The notes: generated by a model from the letters alone, not told the origin. 64,000 nt of DNA from Conchocele bisecta (GCA_029237695.1 CM055271.1:79185488-79249487), one strand, 5' to 3'. Shown: positions 45,691 through 57,761, counted from the first letter of the stretch. Translations and numbers: made by a program.

Positions 45691-46479
45691 GAACTTCAAG
45701 ATCATCCTTGTTTTTTTCAAGTTTGGTGTTCGAAAAAACTTTTGTTGTTGTTGTTGTATTCCGAGTTTCCGCCGCTGACTTTTCGGCGCACCCCTTCAAG
45801 CCACAAGGCAGGAAGGGTGGTTACACGGATCGCCCCCGCAGAAACTGCGCCCGGTAATAGGAGTGATACACACATCATAAGCGCCATCAATGAGGCTGAA
45901 TATTGGTGAAAATAGGCGAATTTCGAACATTTTCAGCTAAAAATGACCTTGAAATATGCCATTTTCAATGTTTTGAGGGATTTTGGGGTCCAACTGACCT
46001 CGACCTTCACCCCAAGTGTATGACATTCACCTCCAATCGCTCTGAAAAGTGCACTACGTTACACAGAACCATGGAAAACTTTACAATACACTTAAAGATC
46101 ATGAAACTCGGATTATTATGATGTTGTTTTACCATTTGTAGGCCGCCGAAATGACCTTGAACTTGACCTTTGACCCATATATGACCATGAATCACAAAAT
46201 TGACGTCAGGAAACGATTCCTCAGGTCAAAAATGATATAGAAAAGAGGTATCACTTGTGATTTCTATGTTGACTACTTAAAAAGTTAGATTTTCCCCTCG
46301 TCCGTGGCGGCCATCTTGGATTTATGCAAATTATGGGAGTTCCCCAAAGTTGTCGCTTGGACAACCAAGCTAAATTTTTTCTATAGACCCATGTGAGTAT
46401 GAAACCATGAAAAAACAATACACTTCTCACGACAACAAGGTGGCATATAGAACATATAAGGGTGGCAACTGGACTATGA

Positions 46480-46990
46480 GTAAATGATCAAATCCACATA
46501 AATGTAACATAAAAGTAATATTTTTTTCTGAAGATTTCTGACTTGATAACCATATTTCATTATACAGTTTATAACGAAAGGTGCTTTTATTCAATGTTAT
46601 ATATTATTTAAAGTATAAAGTCCATGTAGTATAATATTCCTACGGAAAACCATATTAGCCCTTGTATTGAATATTTATAAATAAAACAAAATTAACACTG
46701 CCCCCATTAGGCATACAAGTTAGTAACGCGCATTACTCCCGTAAAAATAATTATTAATTAAATAAATATAAATATACACAGACGTCAGATGGTGCAATCG
46801 GTACATAAAATGATAAATATATTCTTATTTCTTTTAGGTAATAAAATATTTGCACCTTATGGATGAGAGATCAAATTTAATCTTTAATACCAAATCCTAC
46901 TATAAAAACAATAAATATTTGTTAAACAGCCACCATCTACAAAGACAGGCACGATAGATTTAACCAACGGTCACTGCGATCAGCCCCAAC
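46480..46990. other. AT-rich sequence after element 1, no gene
   Basis: The first ~25 bp continue the intron of the tandem-exon gene ('taaatgatcaaatccacat'). Beyond that I see no exon, repeat family or RNA gene. Confidence 0.5.
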
Positions 46991-47189
46991 AGCACCGAAC
47001 TAGACCGAATCTTAGTCTTACGCGACGTCGGCAGCAGACAGCAGACAGACTTGCACCATATCCCACAATAAGGTACAATAGCGATTGTGAGCAACTGAAA
47101 TCTACTTGTACATCATCGAGTTACAAATTAACAAGATACAAATTACTTGTGGGAATAAATCATCTAGGTAAACACTGTCCACAAGATTG

Positions 47190-47617
47190 TTGGTGCAAAA
47201 CGGACATGGTCTATGCTGGTCTGACATAGGTGGGCACATCTAGTACATCTACTCTGTACATGGTCTATGCCTGGTTGACAATAGTGGGGCACAATCTTGT
47301 ACATCTACTCTGTTAACAATTCTCTTTTGGCTGGTTCTGACATAGGGTGGGACATCTTGTAATCTCTCTTGTACATGGTCTATGCTGGGTCTGGACATAG
47401 GGTGGGCCATTAGTACATCTTACTTGTACATGGGTCTTGCTGGTTCTGACCTGGTGGGACATCTAGTACATCTCCTCTTGTACATGGGTCCTATTGTGGT
47501 CGGACCATAGGGTGGGCACATCTAGTACATCTTACTTGTACTGGGCTTATGGTTGGTCTGGGAATAGGTGGGCACATCTGTACCTCTACTCTACTGGTCT
47601 AGCTGGTCTGACTAGGT
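47190..47617 (+). repeat. ~55-60-bp satellite at contig edge
   Basis: Units of the type 'catggtctatgctggtctgacataggtgggcacatctagtacatctactctgta' repeat about seven times. Errors increase toward the gap (doubled g, dropped bases), as in unpolished contig ends. It runs directly into the Ns. Confidence 0.8.
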
Positions 47618-48117
47618 NNNNNNNNNNNNNNNNNNNNNNNNNNNNNNNNNNNNNNNNNNNNNNNNNNNNNNNNNNNNNNNNNNNNNNNNNNNNNNNNNNN
47701 NNNNNNNNNNNNNNNNNNNNNNNNNNNNNNNNNNNNNNNNNNNNNNNNNNNNNNNNNNNNNNNNNNNNNNNNNNNNNNNNNNNNNNNNNNNNNNNNNNNN
47801 NNNNNNNNNNNNNNNNNNNNNNNNNNNNNNNNNNNNNNNNNNNNNNNNNNNNNNNNNNNNNNNNNNNNNNNNNNNNNNNNNNNNNNNNNNNNNNNNNNNN
47901 NNNNNNNNNNNNNNNNNNNNNNNNNNNNNNNNNNNNNNNNNNNNNNNNNNNNNNNNNNNNNNNNNNNNNNNNNNNNNNNNNNNNNNNNNNNNNNNNNNNN
48001 NNNNNNNNNNNNNNNNNNNNNNNNNNNNNNNNNNNNNNNNNNNNNNNNNNNNNNNNNNNNNNNNNNNNNNNNNNNNNNNNNNNNNNNNNNNNNNNNNNNN
48101 NNNNNNNNNNNNNNNNN
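47618..48117. other. Assembly gap (500 N)
   Basis: Exactly 500 unknown bases; the round size suggests a placeholder of unknown true length. Open frames crossing it are artefacts. Confidence 0.98.
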
Positions 48118-48290
48118 AATTAAATGTGTGTCCAATAATAAATATATGCATTCGATTATCAAATACATATTTTAAAACCAAATATAAATGTTAGAATACG
48201 TTAATATGTATTCGATAATCGAATGAATATTTTTTTTATTGAACAAATATTTAAATATCGAATATAGTAACAGATCTACTGCCATACATG
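48118..48290 (-). repeat. Inverted copy of the 29279-29455 AT-rich repeat
   Basis: Read on the minus strand from 48290 it matches 29279 onward (GGCAGTAGATCTGTTAC...) and is cut by the gap. About 80 bp of unrelated sequence separate it from copy B of the segmental duplication. Confidence 0.85.
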
Positions 48291-49195
48291 GTAGTATGTT
48301 GTACATGTCTGACAGGATTCTGTCAGACGAAATTTATTTTTGATTAAATTTTGTATGTATTATAGTACTATGGATACTAGTGCACCAATGTTGGTATCAC
48401 AAACAATGTGGCTATAGTACTATGAGAACATTATACCATACATGTACTATAAATTACCAATATAGCAATATATCGGCATTGCTGTTATACATAACGAAAG
48501 TTGAAGACACAAAGTTGGCCAGTGTAACCCATCAACAAACCGGCCAACCACGGACACCTAGATCCTTATATCCCATATGGAGGAAATTAAGGTCCTACAA
48601 TATGGGTACAACCACTTTTAATGAAAATATATGCCTCTTGCACTTCACCGTTATTATATATATCAAAAAGTATATGTACATTTACAGTTTGCATGACACT
48701 CACTATGGTATGTCCGTGGCTGGCACATACCCCATGGCCAGCCTCGGCATACCCCAAAACAGCATAGCCAAGCAGTAGCAAATACGAATTGCATAATAAG
48801 AACAAAACCTGCCCCCCCCCCCCCCCCCCTGCCCCTCCCCATCATGACCGCGGATGGGACATACCCTATGGCCATCCCCGACACACATGTGAGGCAGCAA
48901 AGCAATTATATGAATAATAACTCCAAATTACTGTATAATACTGATGGCTCTGCAGGTACACAGACCATGGTCAGTCGCGTGTTACATATAGTAACCTATC
49001 CTAGTCAGCCTAAACCAATGTTTTACTGCTGGCACATATCCCATGGCCAGCTATGGTTTACAAAATATCCAAAAATTGACTAGCAAGCATAAACTTAAGC
49101 TCGCTGCTGACACAACCAATGGCCAGCTGTGGGAAATATATACATCCTCAAAAATCATGAGCGCACTCGTCATACATAGCATATCTAGTCAGAGT

Positions 49196-49770
49196 AAACG
49201 TATGACTGTAGCTGGCACATACCCCATGGCCAGTCACAGTATACATACAATATCTCAAAAACCATGAGCGCACTTGTTATATATACATAGTTAAAATAAA
49301 CGTATGACTGTAACTGGCACATACCCCATGGCCAGTCACAGTATACATACAATATCTCAAAAACCATGAGCGCACTTGTTATATATAAATAGTTAAAATA
49401 AACGTATGACTGTAGCTGGCACATACCCCATGGCCAGTCACAGTATACATACAATATCTCAAAAACCATGAGCGCACTTGTTATATATAAATAGTTAAAA
49501 TAAACGTATGACTGTAACTGGCACATACCCCATGGCCAGTCACAGTATACATACAATATCTCAAAAACCATGAGCGCACTTGTTATATATAAATAGTTAA
49601 AATAAACGTATGGCTGTAGCTGGCACATACCCCATGGCCAGTCACAGTATACATACAATATCTCAAAAACCATGAGCGCACTTGTTATATATAAATAGTT
49701 AAAATAAACGTAGGACTGTAGCTGGCACATACCCCATGGCCAGTCACAGTATACATACAATATCTCAAAA
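49196..49770. repeat. 102-bp tandem hairpin repeat, copy B
   Basis: About six near-identical 102-bp units, each with the CTGGC-ACATACCCCATG-GCCAG hairpin and 'aaaaaccatgagcgcacttg'. A 191-codon minus frame results only because 102 is divisible by three. Confidence 0.85.
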
Positions 49771-49964
49771 CAAGAGCGTATTTGTCATACAGAGTAAAAT
49801 TTCACGAATCATCATCAATTTATGCTTGCGGCTGGCACATACCACATGGGCAGCCTCAGCATATACATGTCCAACATGATAAGAATATACAGAGATATAA
49901 ACAAATAATACAATTGCCACATGCACGAGTTGGCTCATACCCCATGGCCAACTGTGCATCCAGC

Positions 49965-50480
49965 CTAACATAACGTCATGATCGCCACAGATGTTCGGTT
50001 TATATGGTTTGTGGGAGTCGGATGTATTTTTTGTATGCGGAAGATTTCCATCTGCCCGGACATAATGGCGTGTGTGCAAGCACCTATACTAAAACTATGG
50101 CCTGTGTACAGGCTTGGAGGAAGATTAAAGAAGTTGACAACCTTCTTCAAAGCATTGTTGAATGTGGATGAAAACAATTGCGTCTGGTTTGCGTTAAGGA
50201 ACAGAGGCCCAGATTTCCCACCCCGTAATTGTATGTACCTCTTTAGGGTCCGAACTGGGCAGTGATCTGAGCTATTAGATGACAGTAGAACATCTACCGG
50301 CTTAGTCGATGTTCTCGTTTTGTAGTGGTGCAATCGAAGAATGATGTGCGTCGTGTGAATATGAATATCACCGAGTTGTAAAACCATGTGTGCTTGTGCA
50401 AGTCGACCCGGAATGAGCTCACCCATTCGAAAATAACCATAGCATGCTAAAAAATCGAAAATACAGCCTGGTACAGACAT
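49965..50480 (-). pseudogene. DIRS/Ngaro-like tyrosine recombinase fragment, copy B
   Basis: This is the same as 20598-21110 with a longer uninterrupted minus frame of 171 codons. It includes the first catalytic Arg box (ACYGYFRMGELIPGR) that is frame-shifted in copy A. In the second box the sequence is TGHSFSIGAC, so the conserved Arg is Ser here. Neither copy retains both boxes in one open frame. Confidence 0.75.
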
Positions 50481-50600
50481 TCTTCAAAATGCCGAAGCAA
50501 ATGAGCCTTCTCATTATCTTCACTACAAGCTTTGTACAACATGAAGCTTGAACATCCACGTATCCGCCAAATCATGGAGCTACACCATACCCCGGGGGCC
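50465..50600 (+). pseudogene. LINE ORF2 remnant, copy B
   Basis: Only the outer ends of the copy A LINE fragment remain, joined at 'gagccttctc|attatcttcac'. This equals a 657-bp deletion (or its absence in the ancestor). Confidence 0.65.
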
Positions 50601-52536
50601 CAGCATCAAAATTATTTTGTATGCATTTGCGGGCCGGCGTGCTATTTTTGGTTTGACCATAGGAATATCTTCTTTGATGTCATAATAATACATTTCCACT
50701 GTATAGCCCTCTCATTTTTTTGCTCAACGGTCACAAACGCAAATTCAAAATGGCCGCCACATTTTTATATAGAAATATTTAGTCGGAAAATAATTGATGC
50801 TAATGACACAGAAACCCGACTAAAACGAGTCAACCATGCTTGCGTTATGCATATAAGATAACAGTGATACTTTACTAATGAAATTACGATATGCAGGGGT
50901 ACTCCGGCTTCCTCCCAAATGAAAAAAAATAAACTCAGAAAATGTGTATAATTACACCAACTTTCGCATATATTGGACACTAAAAGTTGTGTTGCAAATA
51001 CTAGATCAATTATTTACAATTATTGACGGCAGTAACCTTATTCTAGTCATAAAGACTGTTCACATGTGAATACCTATACATGTATGTGTAACTACGAAAC
51101 TTCCCTACACTATACCCTCTACTACTGACTACTACATATGCAATTATAGCTACCGATATGCGTAATCGGCGAGTATAATAGACATTTATGAACATGGACT
51201 CTGCTCTCTCCCATCCACTCCAATATCGCTTTCCATTTCCCATCACCTCCACCCACCCTCCCTTCCTCCCGTATCCCACCTCCTGTCCACCCCCTCATAT
51301 ACATGTATCATTCATGGGCGTCGCCTGCTTCCACAAAAGGTTCGAAATATGTATTGGCTTTTGCGACCAGTGTAGATCCAGAACAGCCTGCGCATCCGCG
51401 CAGTCTGATCAGGGTCTACACTGGTCGCTATAGATCTATACAGTATTGAATAGACTGATGAATGAAAAGGGGGATTTGTACGAACCCCTTGAACCCCCTC
51501 TGGCAACGCCCTTGCCATTGTGAACAACAGTACAATATATATATGGGCCACGCTCTGTGAAAACATTTTCGATTTGCACTTTTTTACATTTTTGGATGCG
51601 GACACCTTTCAAAAACAATATGCTAAAAAGAAAATGCAAATATGTTTCATAGTTTTTATTTTATCTCACTTTTTGTAGCACCATGTGAATCACGCAAGGA
51701 AAAAATAATAACGTCATTGAGAAAATGACGTTATTGAAACGCCGACGCAATGCAACCCAACAGCCTACAGTAGAAATGCGTGTTCATAAGACTCATTGAC
51801 TGTGCTAGCTGTAAACTGTATTTGCTGATATGTTACACTAAATGTATCTACAAGTGTTAGTCACAGGTTGGAGTAACGGACCGAGGTCTATAAATACATT
51901 AAATATGCCTAAAAGCATCAATAAATGAAGAAACAAGAAATGCGTCTGTCGAACGCGGATGCCACCTACAGCATATTTGAGAAACTGTGACAAAATGTTT
52001 AACCGAAAAGTGTGACGGACGGACAGACAGACAGACGGACGGACGGACAGACGGACGGTCCAAACAATATATGCCACCCGTTTCTTCGAAACCCGGTGGC
52101 ATAAAAAAATAAGCTAACAATTTTGTTTTACTCACTATATATAGACAATACAATTAAGGTGCCGCGAAGTTTTTAATAGGCCGAACCCGGACGGCCTCGA
52201 GACTACGGACTCTCACGAAACAGTCAACCGAGTTAATCATTTTCGCCTATTGCAGAAGTTAGGAAAAGGTTAGCCCTCCGCAACGATATATTCCCCGATG
52301 CGCTATGTCAACGCGTTTTTGAGCTATCGATTATTTTGTTTTAAAAACATTAGCATTATTGATAGGTCGTGAAAGAACACATTTCCAAGGCCAATACTGC
52401 TATATAACAGAGTAAACATCGGGTTCAAAATACACTTTTACGTCGCCCCGGTCCGTAAAGAAACATTTTGCACGGACAAAACATTGTTTCCAATCGAACA
52501 TTTGATCAAACCTACATTTATACCCGTCCTGTGCGT

Positions 52537-52632
52537 CACGACAGACAATTTAATCGCACAGACATTTCTTCATTTCTCGGGAAGCCATGTCTGTGAAATG
52601 AATAAATGTCTGTGCTATTAAATTATCGTGTA
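52537..52632. repeat. Foldback ~95 bp
   Basis: 'acgacagacaatttaat...cacagacatttcttcatttc' pairs with the inverted 'gaaatgaataaatgtctgtg...attaaatt'. Small hairpin element inside the 3.7-kb transposon. Confidence 0.5.
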
Positions 52633-53614
52633 TCATTAGCGAAACAAACCGATAGTATGTAGACCATTGGCTATTTTAATTACCATTTTATGCCATAATA
52701 TAAATGTACGTTCTCGGGGTTGTTATGAAAATAAATGATCAGAAACGAGCAATGTTGAGTAGCATGTGAGCTGGTGGTGTCGGCAGCCCAGTTCGCGCAT
52801 GGACCCGATAAATGTTTTTCTTTTTGTTTTAGTATATCGTTTACCGAGATTTTAAATACATGTATGTACAGTAGATATGTGATATTATATGGATAAAATG
52901 TTATGTAATGCTAATGTGAAAGTTCAAAAACGTACATGTAGTCGTAAACGTTACAGTACACGTTACATAGCGTCTCCCTTGCTTTATACGCGTATCTGTT
53001 TCTTATTTAATTTCATTTATGTGTGTCTGATTGCATTTAGTGAATACAATTTCGTATTTGGTAATCTCTTGCATGTATCAGTAACGAGGGAATTGTATTA
53101 CACACAATGTGATAACCACCGTGACTCATCAAAACTGTGAACAGAATATGTGACGCGCCAAGCGAAAACCTCCTTTATGGGTCAAACATGCGAAATTGAG
53201 TTTTCAACCGTGATACTAGAACATTTGATCTCTCTCGAACAATATGATATAAACCAATGTTGTATTCAACTGATAAACCATATTTTTAGACCAACAAAGA
53301 TACATATCTGACGTCACTTAGTCGCATCGACGTTGTTTCGACAATACGTACGTTACGTCGTCGTTATCAATATTTGCGGAAAGCGGACCACACGAGTCGT
53401 GACGTTTTCATGCTACAATTGTACTCACACAGAAATGTCTCTCTGTTTCATAACAATGCACATATTTATGCACTAAATGTATATTAGTATTAATATATAC
53501 TTAGCGATATTTCAAAACATTTATATTTAATTTATAAATAATATAAGAAACAATGACAATTCGTTACAACGGCACACGTCGCCGGTAAATGATATTTCCA
53601 ACGTCATGTAAAGT

Positions 53615-53782
53615 CCACAGGTGGAAGACGGACTCGGACATAGGACCCAATAAATGGCTCATTTGAAAAACGTTACTCCACCCACCCGTTTCCGGTGTCT
53701 ATTGTACGGAAATTGTTTGGTGGGGTAACGGTTTACAAATGAGCCATTTATCAGGTCCTAGGTCCCAGTCTTCCACCTGTGG
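53615..53782. mobile_element. 168-bp MITE with 6-bp target duplication
   Basis: Inverted ends CCACAGGTGGAAGAC / GTCTTCCACCTGTGG are exact for 15 bp, and pairing continues ('aaatggctcatttg' with 'caaatgagccattt'). TAAAGT flanks it at 53609-53614 and 53783-53788. It is nested in the 3.7-kb transposon. Confidence 0.8.
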
Positions 53783-54575
53783 TAAAGTCCTTGGATATAG
53801 CATTTTATGACACGCACATTTCTATGGGCGCAGCCATTGCCGTGCTGCGCCTAAACGGCGAGTACGACCAAGAAAATCGTGCCCTGTGCCAACTTATCCT
53901 ATTGTGTTTTGGTCCGTCTTGCTTTGTATCTAAAACTCTACATATACTATTCTCTATAGTTTTCACAGTTTAAGGCTCAGTTTATCAGTTAAATTTTGGA
54001 AAATACGAATCAAGACAGTTCGTGCGTATGAATACAGCAGCTATTATCTTTAGGTCACACGGGACAGTACGTACGGAGATAGCTACACAAATTCGCCTCC
54101 GATATGTTATCTACGGCTACAATTTGACCCATTCAAAAATGTCAAGATTTAGTTAACTGTATATTATACATGTACCTTTAAACAAATAATCTTTGATGTA
54201 GAGCTAGTAAATTGCTCAAAATAATAGAACAGGGAAATCATTTTCCCCTGGAATCCCTCTAGTTGTTGTTCAAAATTCAATATAACAAAATGAAGCTTTC
54301 AAATTTACAAGATGTACATGTAAATGTCAGATAAACACATGTATACATTGTATGTGATGGTGGTCGCCAGACAGGATAAGTTTGTTTTCTTTGAAAATTC
54401 CGGTTTCAACCCAAATTATGAAACATGCAGACGCCTCCATCTACGCCGACTACAAATGTTCTCACGTTTGTTTGTAATTGTTATATAAATAAAGTTTAAA
54501 AGAAATATTAGCATTTATATATGATTACATCATACTGATTTTGTGATGTGTTATCTAAAACTACCGGTCTTATGG

Positions 54576-54872
54576 TTATTTATCCCGTCAACACAATGCG
54601 TATGTGCCGTGAAACATTTTTGATATCCTGTCAATACGACCTAATCACCGCGTATGAATATATGCGGTGACTGGGGTTACTTTTTTTGCATTTTAAAGAC
54701 ATTTGTAGGTGTTAACGGGATAAATAGAATAGTAGGTTAGTGCCGTGAACGGGAAAAATATCTGGCGCGGCTCGGAAACGGGATGTGCTCGTCAGAGCCT
54801 TGCCCATCCCGTTTCCTAAGCCTTGCCAGATATTTTTCCCATTCACGGCACTAACCTACTATTCTCTATTTA
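54576..54872. mobile_element. Two adjoining foldback elements
   Basis: The first has arms 'ttatttatcccgtcaacac' (54576) and 'gtgttaacgggataaata' (to 54726). The second has arms 'taaatagaatagtaggttag' (54721) and the inverted 'ctaacctactattctctattta' (to 54872), about 45 bp each with few mismatches. They overlap at 'taaata', which suggests one element inserted into the end of the other or a shared TTTA-type target. Confidence 0.65.
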
Positions 54873-55385
54873 GTTTCAAATCTCATTTACATGTCGTCCA
54901 TATAATATTATAAAAATCGTTTGCAATATGCTGATTTGTATAAAAATAATTAACAAAATCACTACGTGTTTCCTTGAAGGAAACCGAAAAAACAGACAAC
55001 TGAACCACTATGAAAACAACCGTCAAATTATGCCACGCATATCCAACATTAAAATATTTGTGAGCCACAATTAGTAATGTGTACGGCTGTACATAGGACT
55101 TATTGCAATGACGCAACGATTTCAAGTGTCAAAATCCGACGTGACGTTGGTAAATTTAAGCGTAACTTTGCGACGTCATTTTCAGGCTTTCATGACGTTG
55201 TCATTAAGGCTGGTTTTCACAGAGCGCGGCCCATATATATATTAATGTAAAACAACCATGACTGTACATGTAGCTGAGCATTGAATTTACGTAAATCTAT
55301 CACGCCATTTATTCCATTCCGAAAGTGTAATGCATACTGGCTATTTTTTAAAACATAGCGTTGTTAAATATACATACACCAATAA

Positions 55386-55849
55386 CGCGTTGACACGTTC
55401 TCTATATTCATCAGTTTTTTTTTTAGATGGCGGTATATAATCCTCAACTAACATATCTTCCGCGTTTGTTAGAGTGGTTGGTTCTTCATCATCTTCTGAA
55501 GCCTCTTTGTAAACTATGTTCGATTTTTTGCACCTTAAATCAGAAATAAATACATTTTTTCGTTTGGGCGCTAATTCATTCATTAATTTGTCATGTTCTC
55601 CTGGCAGCATTAAACTAATATAATCGGGTAAGCTTTTACGAAGGTCGAGGGGAGATTGTTCAGGTTCGGGTAAACTTATGGGACAAAAAATCGAGAGATG
55701 GATAGTCTTCTTGGGGTTTACTTAAAGTATTAAGTGCCCGCGTAAATTCACGACTTTTTTGTTTCGTATAATCTGGAGTAAAATTATCATCTTCTAATTC
55801 AACCACATTTACGTAACGTTTCATTTCAGCTTCGTTTTCACCTTTACTG
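55386..55849 (-). pseudogene. 3' part of virus/Polinton-like gene split by element 2
   Basis: Read leftwards from 55849, an acidic, Lys-rich protein runs (ELEDDNFTPDYTKQKSREF, then after a frame slip near 55680 SLPDYISLMLPGEHDKL and EDMLVEDYIPPSKKK). Its N-terminal part lies beyond the 6.3-kb transposon at 62160-62312 in the same frame. The coding sequence ends at the edge of copy B (about 55391), so the C-terminus may be truncated. Not recognised. The association with Polinton-like genes is by context and composition. Confidence 0.55.
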
Positions 55850-56668
55850 TAGTAGGGTCACAAAGCCAGATCCCGTGACCAACCTTCGGCAAATATACTT
55901 TTATGATTGATTATGGTACTTTAGGGCATTTGTAAAAAAATGAGCTGGTGGGTCCCTCTGGAAACCTTGGGCAACATTCTGTGGAGCGAGAAATCCAAGA
56001 TGGCCGCCGGTGGCCATTTTGAAATTTTTACTTTTTAGCACAATGACATGTATACCTCTATAATATGTCATTTTAGACTAATTTGAGGGTGAGGAATTCA
56101 TTTCTGATGTCATTTGTTTGCTTAGATGTCTCTATGACAACGAAATCCAAATCTTGAAAGTGCCAATTTTTTACCGAAAATGTCCAGAAACGTCCACAAT
56201 ATGTCATTTAGGCTTCAGACATTTCTAATCTGCTGATATACATGTATTTGTTGTGAAACTGATATCAAATGTTTGTGTGTATTTACTCAGAAATGTCTTT
56301 TAATGCATTTAAACCATAAATGGTCATTTAATGCAATTGCTTAAATCCAAGATAGCCGCGAAATATCACTAATTTATTTAAAGTTAATTTATTCCTTCCC
56401 AACTAAAGTATTTATGAACAAACTGACATCCAATATTGATGTGAATTTACTCAATAATGCCTTTCAGTGTATTTAAAAGCTACATTTGCTTTTAAGTCAA
56501 TTGCTTAAATCCAAGATGGCCGCCAAATATCAATATTTGTATTTCTTATTATTTAAAGTTCCTCCTCCTGAAAACTACTTGTGAACAAACTGACTTCAGT
56601 TATTGATGTGCATTTACTCAACGATGAATTTGAATGCATTTCACGGGATCTGGCTTTGTGACCCTACT
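55850..56668. repeat. Element 2 left terminus with an internal copy of the terminal sequence
   Basis: TCACGGGATCTGGCTTTGTG and ACCCTACT at 56641-56668 reproduce the inverted transposon end inside the element. 55850-56668 therefore looks like a complete ~0.8-kb MITE of the same family, and the right end like half of one. It contains three 'atccaagat(g/a)gccgcc' motifs. Confidence 0.7.
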
Positions 56669-56899
56669 AAAAGTGGCCTGACAGTGACAACAAAATAAAA
56701 TTGAGAAATTGCATGTATATTTATGTTCATGAAAATCTTGGTGATAGTACTAGTCATTGGTTCATTATACATACTATGTTATTCTACATAATACACGAAG
56801 GACACGCTTAGGCTTCATATTTCGTCGAATTGCATATATTACTGGTATGTGATCATGAATCATCACGGATTGAGACAGTGACCCTCATACACTTAGCAA

Positions 56900-57761
56900 T
56901 TAATCAGCTCTAGATTCATCGGATGAGTCATCCGTTTCTGAGTCGAACTCGTCATCATTTTCGGCCACTGAGCTAGGATCCTCAGATTCATCATTGACCT
57001 GTGGACTTGGGATCACAAGTGCAATGGGTAGGGCAGGCTGTGTATGGCGCACTGGTTTACACCGACCATTAACCAGTTCCCAGCCATGGCCTATGGGGGA
57101 GGGGTGGCTTCGCAGGTCAGGATGACGCTGGATGTAAGCCAGGTAGTTGACACGTGCGATATGCTGATGCAGACTGTCATCATCGGGTGGCAAACGCGTA
57201 AGCGTTTTTTTCTTGTCCCTTTTCCACTTGGCTGCCCGAGCAAGATCCAATGATGAACTCCGTGCATCACCATACACGTAGCTGATGACATAGCACTTGA
57301 GGTCACCCAATACGTCATCAGTGAGTGGAAGGGCATCGCCACACTTGGAGAGTAGAGTACGGGCCTCGGGACATTTCATCATTTTCTCATAGAGAGATAT
57401 TTTCCCATGACCATAGAAGCAGCTATTTGCATCACATCCAGTCATGTGAAATGTCGACAGCCTGGACGTACACGTCTGTGTCTTCCGCATCGATGACCAC
57501 AGGCTCACTGCAACCAGACGACCTCAGCGCAGTGTAAATAGACAGCATGATGGTGTCTGCTTCACACTGATCAAAACACAGACTCTCTTCGACTTCACCA
57601 GATTGGAGTCTAACACAATCCTCACCTACTGAGTACAACAGTGCCTGTTTGGTGGACTGTGCTACATGACAGAGACTAGCCTTAATCAGCACCTGGAGAC
57701 GCTTTTTGTTGCCAGAGCTGCAGAGAAGTCTTAAACTCTCGAGCAGAGGGAAATTTATCAC
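56900..57761 (-). CDS. Element 2 C-terminal region with PIN/XPG-like motifs
   Basis: Two overlapping minus frames (57761-57432 and 57508-56900) carry in order DQCEADTIMLSIY, DAEDTDVYVQ and TGCDANSCFYGHGK. They are the counterparts of DEADITIIS, DDTDVFVLL and TGSDTTSYLYGKGK in element 1. The acidic residues are those expected of a PIN/FEN/XPG-like active site; the function is inferred. The tail is acidic (DDEFDSETDDSSDES) without the Cys cluster of element 1. The frame change at about 57430-57508 is a single slip. Confidence 0.65.

Larger units (their letters stand above)
38660..46476 (-). mobile_element. 7.8-kb DNA transposon, TAGT termini, TGA target duplication (element 1)
   Basis: The left end TAGTCGAGTTGCCA pairs with the right end read inwards (TAGTCCAGTTGCCA). 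The inverted repeats extend about 320 bp with some divergence (38660-38980 and 46155-46476). The 3-bp TGA is duplicated at 38657-38659 and 46477-46479. The empty site is seen in sister exon copies (accgTGAgtaaatgatc at 37680 and 38048). Coding sequence is on the minus strand and runs from an N-terminal zinc finger (about 44.7 kb) to a PIN/XPG-like and Cys-rich C-terminus (39.7 kb). Confidence 0.9.
51545..55232. mobile_element. 3.7-kb non-coding transposon in copy B
   Basis: Inverted ends of about 19 bp with one mismatch: GGGCCACGCTCTGTGAAAA at 51545, and GGGCCGCGCTCTGTGAAAA read inwards from 55232. The target is an (AT)n tract. The empty site is visible in copy A at 22801-22820. The (AT)n makes the target duplication length unreadable. 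No coding frame of note is inside, so it is non-autonomous. It carries a CCGTC/GGACA microsatellite (52014-52062) next to 'ttcgaaacccggtggcat'. Confidence 0.85.
48369..55391. repeat. Segmental duplication, copy B
   Basis: Same order as copy A (18890-22967). Homology begins at 'tatggatactagtgcacc' and ends in 'aataac(a/g)cgtt'. The 3.7-kb transposon at 51545-55232 is inserted in copy B only. The 102-bp hairpin units (49196-49770) are more regular here than in copy A. Confidence 0.9.

Noticed and set aside
47494..48181. Long open frames on both strands
   Set aside because: They cross the 500-N gap and are artefacts.
49185..49760. 191-codon minus-strand frame with repeated 34-residue unit
   Set aside because: Frame arises from the 102-bp hairpin satellite; the equivalent array in copy A breaks it repeatedly.
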